A DNA stretch of 64,000 nt from positions 1 through 64,000 of the forward strand of contig DATMEB010000262.1 in NCBI GenBank assembly GCA_035557095.1. The letters run 5' to 3'. Of the stretch, positions 1-8,248 are shown one piece after another. Every line of letters starts with the position of its first letter. The stretch's first letter is position 1. The notes below the pieces were generated by a model that was not told the DNA's origin, searched no databases, and saw only the letters and a list, made by a program, of their open reading frames with translations. Made by a program: the position numbers and the translations under genes. The stretch is from JALZDI01 sp035557095 (GTDB lineage: Bacteria > Actinomycetota > Actinomycetes > Propionibacteriales > Nocardioidaceae).

Positions 1-42
1 CGCGGAGCAGCTCGGCCCTGGTTCGTCGCGCAGCCGATGTGG

Positions 43-465
43 TCACCCAGTGCTCTCCTGGTAGCCCTCTTGAAAGCCCTCCTGGAACTCACTGCTGGTG
101 ACGACGAACCCGAAGAAGATCATTGCCAGAACCGAGAACACGATGCTGACGATGCCGAGAACGATGCCGGCCGTCGCCATCCCGCGACCTTCCTGAAACC
201 CGGAGGTGGCGACCTCCTTGCGTGCGATGGTGCCGAGGATGATCGCCGGAACGCCGGCGAACAAGCAGCACAGAACCGTGCCAACGATGCCCAGGATCAT
301 CGCCCAGACTGCCTTCTGGTTGGTCTGGCGTGCTTCCAACGACTGGCCCGGTGGCGGTGGTGGCGGCGTCTGCCCGTACTGGGGTGGGGTTGAGCTCGGA
401 AGGCGTGGGGACGCGTCGGGATCCTGCTCGGGGTATTCCGGGTAGCGAGGCCCGTCCGATGTCAT
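43..465 (-). CDS. DUF4190 family small membrane protein
   Basis: The 140-residue protein has a Pro/Gln-rich cytosolic N-terminus with a run of six prolines (residues 34-39), followed by two hydrophobic helices at about 53-80 and 97-122. The segment between them, with GxxAxxEV-type spacing and a GRGMATAG motif, is typical of DUF4190. The function of the family is not known. It lies 5 bp downstream of the HGxxPAAW gene and is probably in the same transcript as hisI. In related actinobacteria these small membrane proteins sit beside trpE and trpC, and trpC would be expected to the left, outside the window. The family call is good; the role is unknown. Confidence 0.82.
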   Translation of the reverse strand: MTSDGPRYPEYPEQDPDASPRLPSSTPPQYGQTPPPPPPGQSLEARQTNQKAVWAMILGIVGTVLCCLFAGVPAIILGTIARKEVATSGFQEGRGMATAGIVLGIVSIVFSVLAMIFFGFVVTSSEFQEGFQEGYQESTG

Positions 466-470
466 CGAGG

Positions 471-668
471 TCAGAGCTCGGGACGGTCCAGACCCATCCC
501 GGCGGCGGCCATGACTCGTCCGACGAGGCCGGAGAGCAAGGTGACCGCGACGCCGATCCAGAACAGCGTCCAGTTGGGGTCGGGGATCAACGCGAGCCCG
601 CCGATCGTGATGCCGACGAGGCAGACCAGGACTGCGGTCCAGGCCGCGGGTGACGATCCGTGCGACAT
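471..668 (-). CDS. HGxxPAAW family small membrane protein
   Basis: This 65-residue protein begins MSHGSSPAAW, an exact match to the HGxxPAAW signature that names the family. Two hydrophobic segments follow, at about 11-28 and 32-54. The ATG at 668 was chosen because it puts the signature at residues 3-10; the open frame continues upstream without family similarity. Homologues sit in the trp region of many actinobacteria, and here the gene lies between the Trp-region membrane protein and the DUF4190 gene. No biochemical function is established. Confidence 0.85.
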   Translation of the reverse strand: MSHGSSPAAWTAVLVCLVGITIGGLALIPDPNWTLFWIGVAVTLLSGLVGRVMAAAGMGLDRPEL

Positions 669-714
669 GCGGGCTCTCCTCGAGGCTTCGGGGGTGGTTG
701 ATTCGGGCGCCAGC

Positions 715-1314
715 CTACTCGGTCGGATCGCGTCCCTCGTCGAGAGCCGACCAGAGGTCGTCCTCCGTGTCTGCCTGGGCCGCGGGCGAGTCATACCGGC
801 CGCCCATGGTGGGCCAGGCGCCGGCCATCCGGATGACCACGCCGCCGAGCACGGCGGCGACGACGAACGAGCCGGTCGCGACCACAGGCCAGAGCAGACT
901 GCGGTCGCCGTCCGGCACGTTGTCACCGGTGAACGAGGTGGAGCTGCGCACGGCGTCGTCGAGCGCAGCGTCGATCGACGAGCCTCCGGTGGCGACCAGG
1001 ACCGCGCCACAGATTCCCACGACGACCAGCAGGACGCCGACCAGCCAGCGCACCCGCACCGAGGCGTCGAGCACGGCCAGCGCACCGGTGACCACGACGA
1101 GCGCGAGGGCGGGCACGAGGGGTTGCGCGTCGGTGCCGGTCACCGTCACCGGATCCGAAGGCAGGCCGTCAGTCCGCACCGTGGCCTCGACCCACGTGCG
1201 GGACGCGGCGAGGAACGCGAGCCCGCCGCAGGCGAGCAGCGTCAGCACGACCGGTGCGTACAAACGTGCCGTTCGCCGCCCACGGCCCGGCACCCCCGCC
1301 GGGTGCGCTGTCAC
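715..1314 (-). CDS. Trp-region conserved membrane protein (TIGR02234 type)
   Basis: The 199-residue protein has hydrophobic segments at about 19-38, 65-83, 87-108 and 145-165, with an extracytoplasmic loop carrying the conserved RxWVEA-like sequence after the first. This matches the tryptophan-operon-associated membrane family (TIGR02234/Trp_oprn_chp), whose function is unknown. The GTG start overlaps the hisI stop by 4 bp (GTGA), so translation is probably coupled to hisI. In relatives trpE normally comes immediately before this gene; here hisI takes that place. Confidence 0.8.
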   Translation of the reverse strand: MTAHPAGVPGRGRRTARLYAPVVLTLLACGGLAFLAASRTWVEATVRTDGLPSDPVTVTGTDAQPLVPALALVVVTGALAVLDASVRVRWLVGVLLVVVGICGAVLVATGGSSIDAALDDAVRSSTSFTGDNVPDGDRSLLWPVVATGSFVVAAVLGGVVIRMAGAWPTMGGRYDSPAAQADTEDDLWSALDEGRDPTE

Positions 1315-1697
1315 AGCAGCCGATCGGAGTCGAAGCAGGTGCGGTCACCGGTGTGACAGGCGGGACCGTGCTGGTCGACGAGGACCAGGACCGTGTCGCC
1401 GTCACAGTCGAGCCGCACCTCGCGGACATCCTGGATGTTCCCGGAGGTCTCCCCCTTCACCCAGTAGGCCTGGCGGCTGCGACTCCAGTACGTGCCGCGG
1501 CCGGTGGTGAGGGTGCGGTGCAGCGCCTCGTCGTCCATCCAGCCGACCATCAGCACCTCGCCGCTGCCGCGCTGCTGAACGACGGACACGACGAGGCCGT
1601 CGCGGTCGCGCTTGAGGCGCGCGCCGATGGCCGGGTCGAGCCCGGAGGCTGCACGTGGCGGTCCTGGCGGACCTGGCGGAGTGGTCACGTGCCCCAT
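1311..1697 (-). CDS. hisI: Phosphoribosyl-AMP cyclohydrolase
   Basis: HisI opens the adenine ring of phosphoribosyl-AMP, the third step of histidine synthesis. The 128-residue protein has the expected core: VLMVGWMDDEAL, the TGRGTYWSRSR stretch, the metal-site sequence RLDCDGDTVL and a C-terminal HGPACHTGDRTCF cysteine motif. It is a stand-alone cyclohydrolase without a fused HisE domain, as usual in actinobacteria. The ATG at 1697 gives a normal length; longer frames add only low-complexity sequence. The stop overlaps the next gene by 4 bp. It is cut off from hisF by an oppositely oriented TIGR03085 gene. Confidence 0.95.
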   Translation of the reverse strand: MGHVTTPPGPPGPPRAASGLDPAIGARLKRDRDGLVVSVVQQRGSGEVLMVGWMDDEALHRTLTTGRGTYWSRSRQAYWVKGETSGNIQDVREVRLDCDGDTVLVLVDQHGPACHTGDRTCFDSDRLL

Positions 1698-1920
1698 TGT
1701 CCGGCACGGTGCCAAGTGCCCCGGCCGGCGGCGCTGCTCGTCGCGAGCGTTGTCCGGCGGCATCTCCGGTTCCCTCGCAGTTCACCCACTCGCTGCGCTC
1801 GCGCGCTCTCGCATCGGTCCCGGGTGCACCGCAAGGTGAGCCTCACGAGTGGCGCGGGGTGCCCGCCGGCCGGCGCGCAGCAGGGCAAACGTTGCCAGCC
1901 GGGGCACTACGATCGAGACC

Positions 1921-2568
1921 ATGCCTGCTGTCCCCCCGCTCTCGCGACGTGAGCGCGCCTCGCTGTGCGACCTCCTCGACGACCTCGGCCCCGACGCACC
2001 CACGTTGTGCGAGGGCTGGACCACGGGCGACCTCGCGGCCCACCTGGTGCTGCGCGAGGGTTCGCCGCTGGCGATGCCGGGGCTGCTGGTGCCGCAGCTC
2101 GAGCAGCTCACCGACCGCGGGATGGCCCGGCTGAAGGAGCGCGTGTCCTACCCCAGCCTGGTGCAGCGCGTACGCCAGGGCCCGCCGCGGTTGTCGCCCA
2201 TGCGGCCCGGCAAGGTCGAGCGGATGGCCAACACCATCGAGTACTTCGTTCACCACGAGGACGTACGCCGGGCCCAGCCGGACTGGCAACCCCGCTCGTT
2301 CGACGACCGTGACCAGGACCGGCTCTGGTCGCGGCTGGTCATCCTGGCCAAGGGACTGGCCCGCAGCTCGTCGGTCGGGGTCGAGCTGGTGCGCACCGAC
2401 GCGCCCGCCGTACGCCGGATCAAGTCCGGTGAGCCGACGCTGGTGGTGCGTGGCGTGCCCACCGAGCTGACGCTGTTCGCCTACGGACGCGGCGCGCAGG
2501 CCGACGTCGACCTCGAGGGTGACGACGCCGCGCGCACGGGCTTCGCACACCGCGAGTTCGGCATCTGA
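1921..2568 (+). CDS. TIGR03085 family metal-binding protein
   Basis: The 215-residue protein fits the TIGR03085 group of the DinB/maleylpyruvate-isomerase-like four-helix fold. The N-terminal LCEGWTTGDLAAHLVLRE segment contains the helix with the first metal-ligand histidine, and EYFVHHEDVRRAQ carries the second His pair. These proteins are thought to be thiol (mycothiol)-linked transferases, but no substrate is known for this subfamily. The ATG at 1921 is preferred because homology begins just after it. It is the only rightward gene in the first 9.6 kb and separates hisF from hisI. Confidence 0.8.
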   Translation: MPAVPPLSRRERASLCDLLDDLGPDAPTLCEGWTTGDLAAHLVLREGSPLAMPGLLVPQLEQLTDRGMARLKERVSYPSLVQRVRQGPPRLSPMRPGKVERMANTIEYFVHHEDVRRAQPDWQPRSFDDRDQDRLWSRLVILAKGLARSSSVGVELVRTDAPAVRRIKSGEPTLVVRGVPTELTLFAYGRGAQADVDLEGDDAARTGFAHREFGI

Positions 2569-2573
2569 GGCAC

Positions 2574-2589
2574 GCCCTTTCGGAGGGGC
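2574..2589. terminator. Possible weak bidirectional terminator hairpin
   Basis: A short dyad (GCCCTT, loop TCGG, AGGGGC, with one G-T pair) lies in the 25-bp gap between the converging TIGR03085 and hisF stops. Position suits a shared terminator, but the stem is only 6 bp and there is no long T-run on either side. Confidence 0.3.
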
Positions 2590-2593
2590 ATGG

Positions 2594-3358
2594 TCAGCGG
2601 ACGGGGTGGCCGGCCTCGGCCAGGCCCTGCTTGACCTCGGCGATGCGCAGGTCGCCGAAGTGGAACACGCTGGCGGCGAGCACCGCGTCGGCGCCGGCCG
2701 CGACCGCCGGCGCGAAGTGCTCGACCTTGCCGGCGCCGCCGCTGGCGATGACCGGGATCGCCACCACCGCCCGGACCGCCCGGATCACCTCGAGGTCGAA
2801 GCCGTCGCGGGTGCCGTCGGCGTCCATGGAGTTCAGCAGGATCTCGCCGGCGCCCATCTGCGCGCCGCGGCGTGCCCACTCGACCGCATCGAGGTCCGCG
2901 CCGCGGGTGCCGCCGTGGGTGGTCACCTCGAAGCCGGAGGGCATCCCCTCCCGCCGGCGAGCGTCGACCGAGAGCACCAGCACCTGCGACCCGAACCGCT
3001 GCGCGATCTCGCGGATCGCCTCGGGCCTGGCGATCGCCCCGGTGTTGATGGCGACCTTGTCGGCGCCGGCCCGCAGCAGCCGGTCGACGTCGTCGACGCC
3101 GCGCACGCCGCCGCCGACCGTGAGCGGAATGAACACCTGCTCGGCCGTCCGGCGTACGACCTCCAGGGTGGTCTCGCGCCCCTGCGCGGAAGCGGAGATG
3201 TCCAGGAACGTGAGCTCATCGGCGCCCTCGGCGTCGTAGACCTGCGCCATCTCGACGGGGTCGCCGGCGTCGCGCAGCGCGGTGAAGTTGACGCCCTTGA
3301 CCACCCGGCCGTCGTCGACGTCCAGGCAGGGGATCACCCGTACGGCGAGACCGCTCAC
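2594..3358 (-). CDS. hisF: Imidazole glycerol phosphate synthase cyclase subunit HisF
   Basis: HisF is the TIM-barrel half of IGP synthase; it uses ammonia delivered by HisH to turn PRFAR into imidazole glycerol phosphate and AICAR. The 254-residue sequence shows the N-terminal RVIPCLDVDDGRVVKGVNF with the first catalytic Asp (D of CLDV), the phosphate loops TVGGGVR and IASGGAG, and the second catalytic Asp in LLNSMDADGTRDGFD. The GTG start at 3358 overlaps the priA stop (GTGA), and no other start gives the conserved N-terminus. Confidence 0.96.
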   Translation of the reverse strand: MSGLAVRVIPCLDVDDGRVVKGVNFTALRDAGDPVEMAQVYDAEGADELTFLDISASAQGRETTLEVVRRTAEQVFIPLTVGGGVRGVDDVDRLLRAGADKVAINTGAIARPEAIREIAQRFGSQVLVLSVDARRREGMPSGFEVTTHGGTRGADLDAVEWARRGAQMGAGEILLNSMDADGTRDGFDLEVIRAVRAVVAIPVIASGGAGKVEHFAPAVAAGADAVLAASVFHFGDLRIAEVKQGLAEAGHPVR

Positions 3359-4086
3359 GCCGGCCGCCCGGCGACGTCGAGCGCCTCCGCCAGCGTGAAC
3401 GCGCCGGCGTACAGCGCCTTGCCGACGATCGCGCCCTCGACACCGTGCTCGACCAACCCGGTGAGCGCGCGGATGTCGTCGAGACCGGCGATCCCGCCGG
3501 AGGCGACCACCGGCCGGTCGGTGCATGCGCACACCTGCCGCAGCAGGTCGAGGTTGGGGCCACGCAGGGTGCCGTCCTTGGTCACGTCGGTCACGACATA
3601 GCGCGCGCAGCCGTCGCGGTCCAGGCGCTCGAGCACCTCGAAGAGCTCGCCGCCCTCCTGGGTCCAGCCGCGCGCGGCCAGAGTGGTACCGCGCACGTCG
3701 AGGCCGACCGCGATCCGGTCGCCGTGCTCGGCGATCGCCCGCGCGCACCAGTCGGGGTCCTCAAGCGCGGCGGTGCCTATGTTGACCCGGGCGCAGCCGG
3801 TCGCGAGCGCCGCCTTCAGGGAGTCGTCGTCGCGGATGCCACCGGACATCTCGACCTTGACGTCCACCTTGCCGACGACCTCGGCGAGCAGGGCGCGGTT
3901 GCTGCCACGCCCGAACGCAGCGTCGAGGTCGACCAGATGGATCCACTCCGCGCCGGAGCGCTGCCATCCCAGCGCCGCCTCCACCGGGTCGCCGTACGAC
4001 GTCTCGCTGCCGGCCACCCCCTGAACCAGACGGACCGCCTGCCCGTCGGCGACGTCGACGGCGGGAAGGAGCTCGAGTCTCGACAT
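3355..4086 (-). CDS. priA: Bifunctional HisA/TrpF isomerase PriA
   Basis: This 243-residue (beta/alpha)8 isomerase acts on ProFAR in histidine synthesis and, in actinobacteria, also on phosphoribosyl anthranilate in tryptophan synthesis. The acid and base Asp residues are visible as D11 (PAVD) and D171 (TDVTKDG). The RGW triplet at 139-141 aligns with the Arg-x-Trp pair that PriA uses to switch between its two substrates, which favours PriA over a pure HisA. Phosphate loops are MSGGIR and ASGGI. The gene is coupled to hisF by a 4-bp overlap. No separate trpF is visible in the window. Confidence 0.93.
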   Translation of the reverse strand: MSRLELLPAVDVADGQAVRLVQGVAGSETSYGDPVEAALGWQRSGAEWIHLVDLDAAFGRGSNRALLAEVVGKVDVKVEMSGGIRDDDSLKAALATGCARVNIGTAALEDPDWCARAIAEHGDRIAVGLDVRGTTLAARGWTQEGGELFEVLERLDRDGCARYVVTDVTKDGTLRGPNLDLLRQVCACTDRPVVASGGIAGLDDIRALTGLVEHGVEGAIVGKALYAGAFTLAEALDVAGRPA

Positions 4087-4164
4087 GGCCGCAACCCTAC
4101 GGCGACCGTGCGGGCCACCCGAGCCAGGACTACAGCGTGGACTACGGCGCGGACTACGACGTGG

Positions 4165-5349
4165 TCAGGCTCGCCTGCCGACCAGCACACCGACCGCCGC
4201 GAGCACGGCGAAACCCGCGACCGCCGCGGTCTGCCCGCCCAGGAGGTCGCTGGCCCACGCCCCCGCGGCAGGGGCGAGCGCGATCGAAGCCGTGAGCGGC
4301 ACTGTGAACGTCCCGTTCAACGCGCCGAAGTGCCGCGTGCCCCAGCGGTCGGAGACCGCCGTGGCCTGCAGCAGCGTGAATGCGCCGCGGACAGCGCCGG
4401 CCAGGATGGCGGCCGCCACGAGGGCCGGCGCCGGACCGGGCAGCAACGCCAGCAGGGTGAGCACGAGCACGGACGCCGTGCCGATCGTGAGCGTGCGCAC
4501 GTACGGCGCGCGACCCGAGGGCAGGGCCGCGAACAGCAGCCGGCCCAGGACCTGCCCGGCACCCACCAGGCCGAACACGGTGGCCGCGGCGGCCGGGCCG
4601 AACCCCCGGCTGGTCAGCAGCGGGATCAGGTTCAGGGTGACGGCGTACATCCCGAGCGCGGTCAGCGTCAGCGACATCTGCAGGGACAGGAACCGCCCGC
4701 TGCGGACCACGGAGCGGATCTCCTGGCGCCTCCCGTGGTGACCGCCGGCGGGCAGCAGGTTGCCGGGCCACGGCGGGGTAAGGAAGATCGCGTGCAGCGG
4801 GATCGTGACCAGCGCGTAGATCGCGGTCAGCACCAGGAACGCGCCGCGCCAGCCGAGGTCCTCGACCAGCAGATGGGTGATCGGCGCGAACACGGTCGAG
4901 GCCAGACCGCCGACCAGCGTGAGGACGGTCAGCGGCCAGGTGCGGGCCTCGCCGTACCAGCGGGTGATGGCGGCGAACGCCGGCGGGTACAGCGCCGCCG
5001 ACTGCGCGATCCCCGTCACCAGCCATGCGACGAAGAACACCGCCAGGTTGGGCGCCGAGGCCACCAGCAGCAGTCCGAGGACACCGACCAGCGAACCCAC
5101 GGTCATCACCGGCCGCGGGCCGAGACGGTCGAGCAGACGGCCGACACCCACGCCGGCGACCGCGGAGACCAGCAGGCCGGTGGAGAACGCGGTGAACACC
5201 TCTCCGTGCGTCCAGCCCTCGGTCGCGGTGATGTCGCCGGCGGCGACGGGAAGCGCGTAGTAGAGGACTCCCCAGCCGGTGATCTCGGTGACGCAGAGCG
5301 CGATCAGCGCCCGGCGCAGGCCGCGGTCGCCACCGATCACTCGCCTCAT
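4165..5349 (-). CDS. MFS transporter
   Basis: The 394-residue protein has about twelve hydrophobic segments arranged as two six-helix halves, with an intervening loop near residues 195-215 (LTPPWPGNLLPAGG and following His/Arg-rich residues). The pattern is that of the major facilitator superfamily; a GRLLDRLGPRP motif after helix 2 resembles the family's cytoplasmic G-x-x-x-D-R signature. The substrate cannot be read from sequence. The gene sits between hisH/lipoprotein and priA, in the same orientation, with 78 bp to priA. Confidence 0.85.
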   Translation of the reverse strand: MRRVIGGDRGLRRALIALCVTEITGWGVLYYALPVAAGDITATEGWTHGEVFTAFSTGLLVSAVAGVGVGRLLDRLGPRPVMTVGSLVGVLGLLLVASAPNLAVFFVAWLVTGIAQSAALYPPAFAAITRWYGEARTWPLTVLTLVGGLASTVFAPITHLLVEDLGWRGAFLVLTAIYALVTIPLHAIFLTPPWPGNLLPAGGHHGRRQEIRSVVRSGRFLSLQMSLTLTALGMYAVTLNLIPLLTSRGFGPAAAATVFGLVGAGQVLGRLLFAALPSGRAPYVRTLTIGTASVLVLTLLALLPGPAPALVAAAILAGAVRGAFTLLQATAVSDRWGTRHFGALNGTFTVPLTASIALAPAAGAWASDLLGGQTAAVAGFAVLAAVGVLVGRRA

Positions 5350-5405
5350 CGCGGCAAGATTCGCACGTTCCGCGCGCGAGCGGTGTGGCGAAAGTCTCGT
5401 GGGGA

Positions 5406-5855
5406 TCAGCGTGCGCGAGTCAGCAGCTCGACCATCCGGCCCACCTGCGGCGGCACCGAGGCCACCTCGACGGTGCGGACGCGGGTGCGCTCACCGTCGG
5501 CGTACGTGACGGTGACGTCGACGACCTGCCGGTCGCAACAGGGCACGGGGCCTTGGAGCTCGACGTCGTCCAGGCCGCGTACGGCCGCAGCACCGGCCAG
5601 CCGCAGAACGGCCCGCGCCGCGCGTGGGGCCAGGTATCGCGGCGGCGCGTCCCGGGTCAGCTCGTACACCTGGTGGGCACCGGTGATGCCACCGCTGACC
5701 TCGAGCCGGACAGCGGTCGCAGCGTCGGCAGGCGTGGCCGACGGCCCATCGGAGGGTGGCTGACCCGGCGGCGTCGCCGCCGGCTCCGCAGCACACGCGG
5801 CGAGCACGGCGACGCAGACGACAGCGGTCAGTCGGAGCACGAACGCGGTGCGCAT
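5406..5855 (-). CDS. Putative lipoprotein, hypothetical
   Basis: The 149-residue protein starts with a type II signal peptide: RTAFVLRL, a hydrophobic core, then lipobox LAAC with Cys21 as the lipidation site. The mature N-terminus is Ala/Pro-rich. A later QGPVPCCDRQVVDVTVTY segment contains an adjacent cysteine pair. I do not recognise a domain; it resembles small actinobacterial secreted proteins annotated as hypothetical. The ATG at 5855 was chosen because it places the signal peptide at the start. It lies 19 bp downstream of hisH. Confidence 0.7.
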   Translation of the reverse strand: MRTAFVLRLTAVVCVAVLAACAAEPAATPPGQPPSDGPSATPADAATAVRLEVSGGITGAHQVYELTRDAPPRYLAPRAARAVLRLAGAAAVRGLDDVELQGPVPCCDRQVVDVTVTYADGERTRVRTVEVASVPPQVGRMVELLTRAR

Positions 5856-5874
5856 GCCACTGTGACGGCGTCGG

Positions 5875-6513
5875 TCAGCGGAGGGTTCCCACCCAGTTGC
5901 GCAGCAACCGCGCACCGGCGTCGCCGGACTTCTCGGGGTGGAACTGGGTCGCGATCAACGGGCCGTTCTCGACCGCGGACACGAACCGCTCCTTGCCGTA
6001 GGCCGTCCAGGTGACGTGCGGCTTGGGGAACGGGTCGTGCACCTCGAGGTCCCACGAGCGCGCGGCGTAGCTGTGCACGAAGAAGAAGCGCTCCTGCTCC
6101 ACCCCGGCGAACAGCGTGCTGCCGGTCGGCACGTCCACGGTGTTCCAGCCCATGTGCGGCAGCACCGGTGCGCGCAGGCCGTCGACCACCCCGGGCCACT
6201 CCGCGCAGCCGGGGGTCACGACGCCGTGCTCGTGGCCGGTGTCGAAGAGCACCTGCATGCCCACGCAGATGCCGAGCACCGGGCGCGACCCGGCGAGTCG
6301 CCGCCCGATCAGCTCGGGTCCCTTGACGTCGTGCAGACCCTGCATACACGCCGCGAACGCGCCCACACCGGGCACCACGAGCCCGTCGCACTCGAGGACG
6401 GCGCGGTAGTCGGCGGTGACGACCACGTCGGCGCCGGCGCGGGCGAGGGCACGCTCCGCCGACCGGAGGTTGCCCGAGCCGTAGTCGAGCACCACCACAT
6501 GCGGCTGGGTCAC
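5875..6513 (-). CDS. hisH: Imidazole glycerol phosphate synthase glutaminase subunit HisH
   Basis: HisH hydrolyses glutamine and passes ammonia to HisF. The 212-residue class I amidotransferase keeps the full triad: nucleophile Cys83 in LGICVGMQVLF, and His192/Glu194 in ATQFHPEKSG. The N-terminal VVLDYGSGNLRS and the VPGVGAF oxyanion region are also standard. The GTG start overlaps the hisB stop by 4 bp. Its partner hisF is separated from it by the lipoprotein, MFS and priA genes. Confidence 0.96.
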   Translation of the reverse strand: MTQPHVVVLDYGSGNLRSAERALARAGADVVVTADYRAVLECDGLVVPGVGAFAACMQGLHDVKGPELIGRRLAGSRPVLGICVGMQVLFDTGHEHGVVTPGCAEWPGVVDGLRAPVLPHMGWNTVDVPTGSTLFAGVEQERFFFVHSYAARSWDLEVHDPFPKPHVTWTAYGKERFVSAVENGPLIATQFHPEKSGDAGARLLRNWVGTLR

Positions 6514-7124
6514 AGCGTGCCCTTGGTGCTGGGCACTCCGCCCTCTCGCGGGTCGTGCGCGACCGCGTCGCGCAGCGCACGGGCCACCGCCTTGAACTGC
6601 GCCTCCGCCACGTGGTGCGGGTCGCGGCCGGAGAGCACGCGTACGTGCAAGGCGAGGTGGGCGTGGAACGCGAGGGTCTCCAGCACGTGCCGCGTCAGCG
6701 AGCCGATGTACGGCACCCCGGCCGTGCCACCGCCGATGACGGCGTACTCCTGGCCTTCCGGCTCACCGGTGTGCACGCAGTAGGGACGTCCGGACACGTC
6801 GACCGCACACTGGACGAGCGCCTCGTCCAGCGGCACCAGCGAGTCGCCGAAACGGCGGATTCCGACCTTGTCGCCGAGCGCCTCGCGCAGCGCCTGGCCG
6901 AGCACGATCGCGACGTCCTCGACGGTGTGGTGGGCGTCGATGTGCACGTCTCCGTCGGCCTGCACGGTCAGGTCGAGGAGGCCGTGCCGGGCCAGCGAGG
7001 TCAGCATGTGGTCGTAGAACCCGATGCCGGTCGACACCTGCGCCCGGCCGCTGCCGTCGAGGTCGACCTCGACCAGGACCTTGGACTCCTTCGTGCCGCG
7101 CTCGACGCGGGCGGTCCGGCTCAC
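6510..7124 (-). CDS. hisB: Imidazoleglycerol-phosphate dehydratase
   Basis: HisB dehydrates IGP to imidazole acetol phosphate, using two manganese ions. The 204-residue protein is the monofunctional form (no phosphatase domain). Both metal-ligand repeats are present: IDAHHTVEDVAI in the first half and DPHHVAEAQFKA in the second, with GFYDHMLTSLARHG near the N-terminus and a C-terminal PSTKGTL. The GTG start at 7124 overlaps the hisC stop (GTGA). Confidence 0.97.
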   Translation of the reverse strand: MSRTARVERGTKESKVLVEVDLDGSGRAQVSTGIGFYDHMLTSLARHGLLDLTVQADGDVHIDAHHTVEDVAIVLGQALREALGDKVGIRRFGDSLVPLDEALVQCAVDVSGRPYCVHTGEPEGQEYAVIGGGTAGVPYIGSLTRHVLETLAFHAHLALHVRVLSGRDPHHVAEAQFKAVARALRDAVAHDPREGGVPSTKGTL

Positions 7125-8248
7125 GGTCTCTGCACCTCCTGCTCCCCAACGATCGGCACTTCTGCTCGTCCCTCGGCCAGGACAGCGACCAGTGCGGCCT
7201 GGAACGCCGCCATCTCCTGCGGTGTGCCGACCGAGACCCGCAGCCAGCCGGCGGGTCCGGTCTCCCGGATCAGTACACCCCGGTCGAGCAGCCCCTGCCA
7301 AACCGCGTGCCGGTCGGCGAACCGCCCGAACAGCACGAAGTTCGCGTCGGACTCCGCCACCAGCAGCCCCTGCGTGCGCAGCCAGTCCACGGTCCGGTCG
7401 CGCTCCTCGCGGAGCTCGGCGACCCGGCCGAGCAGCTCGTCGGCGTGGCTCAGCGCGGCCACCGCGGTCGCCTGGGTGACCGCCGAGAGGTGGTACGGCA
7501 GCCGGACGATGCGCAGCGCGTCCACGATGCCCTCGTCGGCCGCGAGGTAGCCCAGCCGCGCACCCGCGAGCGCGAACGCCTTGCTCATCGTGCGGGCCAC
7601 GGCGAGCCGGGGGTACGACGACAGCAGCGACAACGCGCTCGGTGTGCCGTCCCGGCGAAACTCGGCGTACGCCTCGTCGACGACCACCACGCCGGGCGCG
7701 GCGTCGCAGACCGCCGCGACCACGTCGAGCGGAAGCGCGGTGCCGGTGGGGTTGTTCGGCGACGCGAGCAGCACGACCGTCGGCTGCACCCGGCGGATCT
7801 CGGCGACCGCGGAGTCGGGGTCGACGGTGAAGTCGTCGCGACGCGGTGCGGTGACCCAGGTGGTCTCGGTGTTGCGGGCGTACTCGGGATACATGGAGTA
7901 GGTCGGCGCGAACGACAGCGCCGTGCGACCGTGTCCGGCGAACGCCTGCAGCACCTGCTGCATGATCTCGTTGGATCCGTTGGCCGCCCACACCTGCTCC
8001 AGCCGCAGCCCGCCGCCGAGGTACGCGGCGAGTGCGGAGCGCAGCGCCGCCGCCTCGCGGTCGGGGTAGCGGTTCAGACCGCGTGCCGCGTCCGCGACCG
8101 CCTTGGCGATGTCGTCGACGACGGCGTCGCTGGGCGGGTAGGGGTTCTCGTTGACGTTCAGCGCCACCGGCACGTCGAGCTGCGGCGCGCCGTAGGGCTC
8201 CGCTCCACGCAGCGCGTCGCGCAGCGGGAGGTTCTCCAGCCGGCTCAC
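7121..8248 (-). CDS. hisC: Histidinol-phosphate aminotransferase
   Basis: HisC transaminates imidazole acetol phosphate to histidinol phosphate. It is a 375-residue fold-type I PLP enzyme: LNVNENPYPPS near the N-terminus, SNEIMQQVL, SPNNPTGT, VVVDEAYAEF, and the PLP lysine in TMSKAFALAGARLGY. A C-terminal LRVSVGTPQEM carries the substrate-phosphate Arg. The GTG start overlaps the hisD stop by 4 bp. Confidence 0.96.
   Translation of the reverse strand: MSRLENLPLRDALRGAEPYGAPQLDVPVALNVNENPYPPSDAVVDDIAKAVADAARGLNRYPDREAAALRSALAAYLGGGLRLEQVWAANGSNEIMQQVLQAFAGHGRTALSFAPTYSMYPEYARNTETTWVTAPRRDDFTVDPDSAVAEIRRVQPTVVLLASPNNPTGTALPLDVVAAVCDAAPGVVVVDEAYAEFRRDGTPSALSLLSSYPRLAVARTMSKAFALAGARLGYLAADEGIVDALRIVRLPYHLSAVTQATAVAALSHADELLGRVAELREERDRTVDWLRTQGLLVAESDANFVLFGRFADRHAVWQGLLDRGVLIRETGPAGWLRVSVGTPQEMAAFQAALVAVLAEGRAEVPIVGEQEVQRP

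Noticed and set aside
3445..5763. A 772-codon rightward open frame over priA, the MFS gene and the lipoprotein gene
   Set aside because: It lies antisense to genes with clear homology, has Arg/Gly/Gln-rich low-complexity content and shows no domain. Long antisense frames are expected at this GC content.
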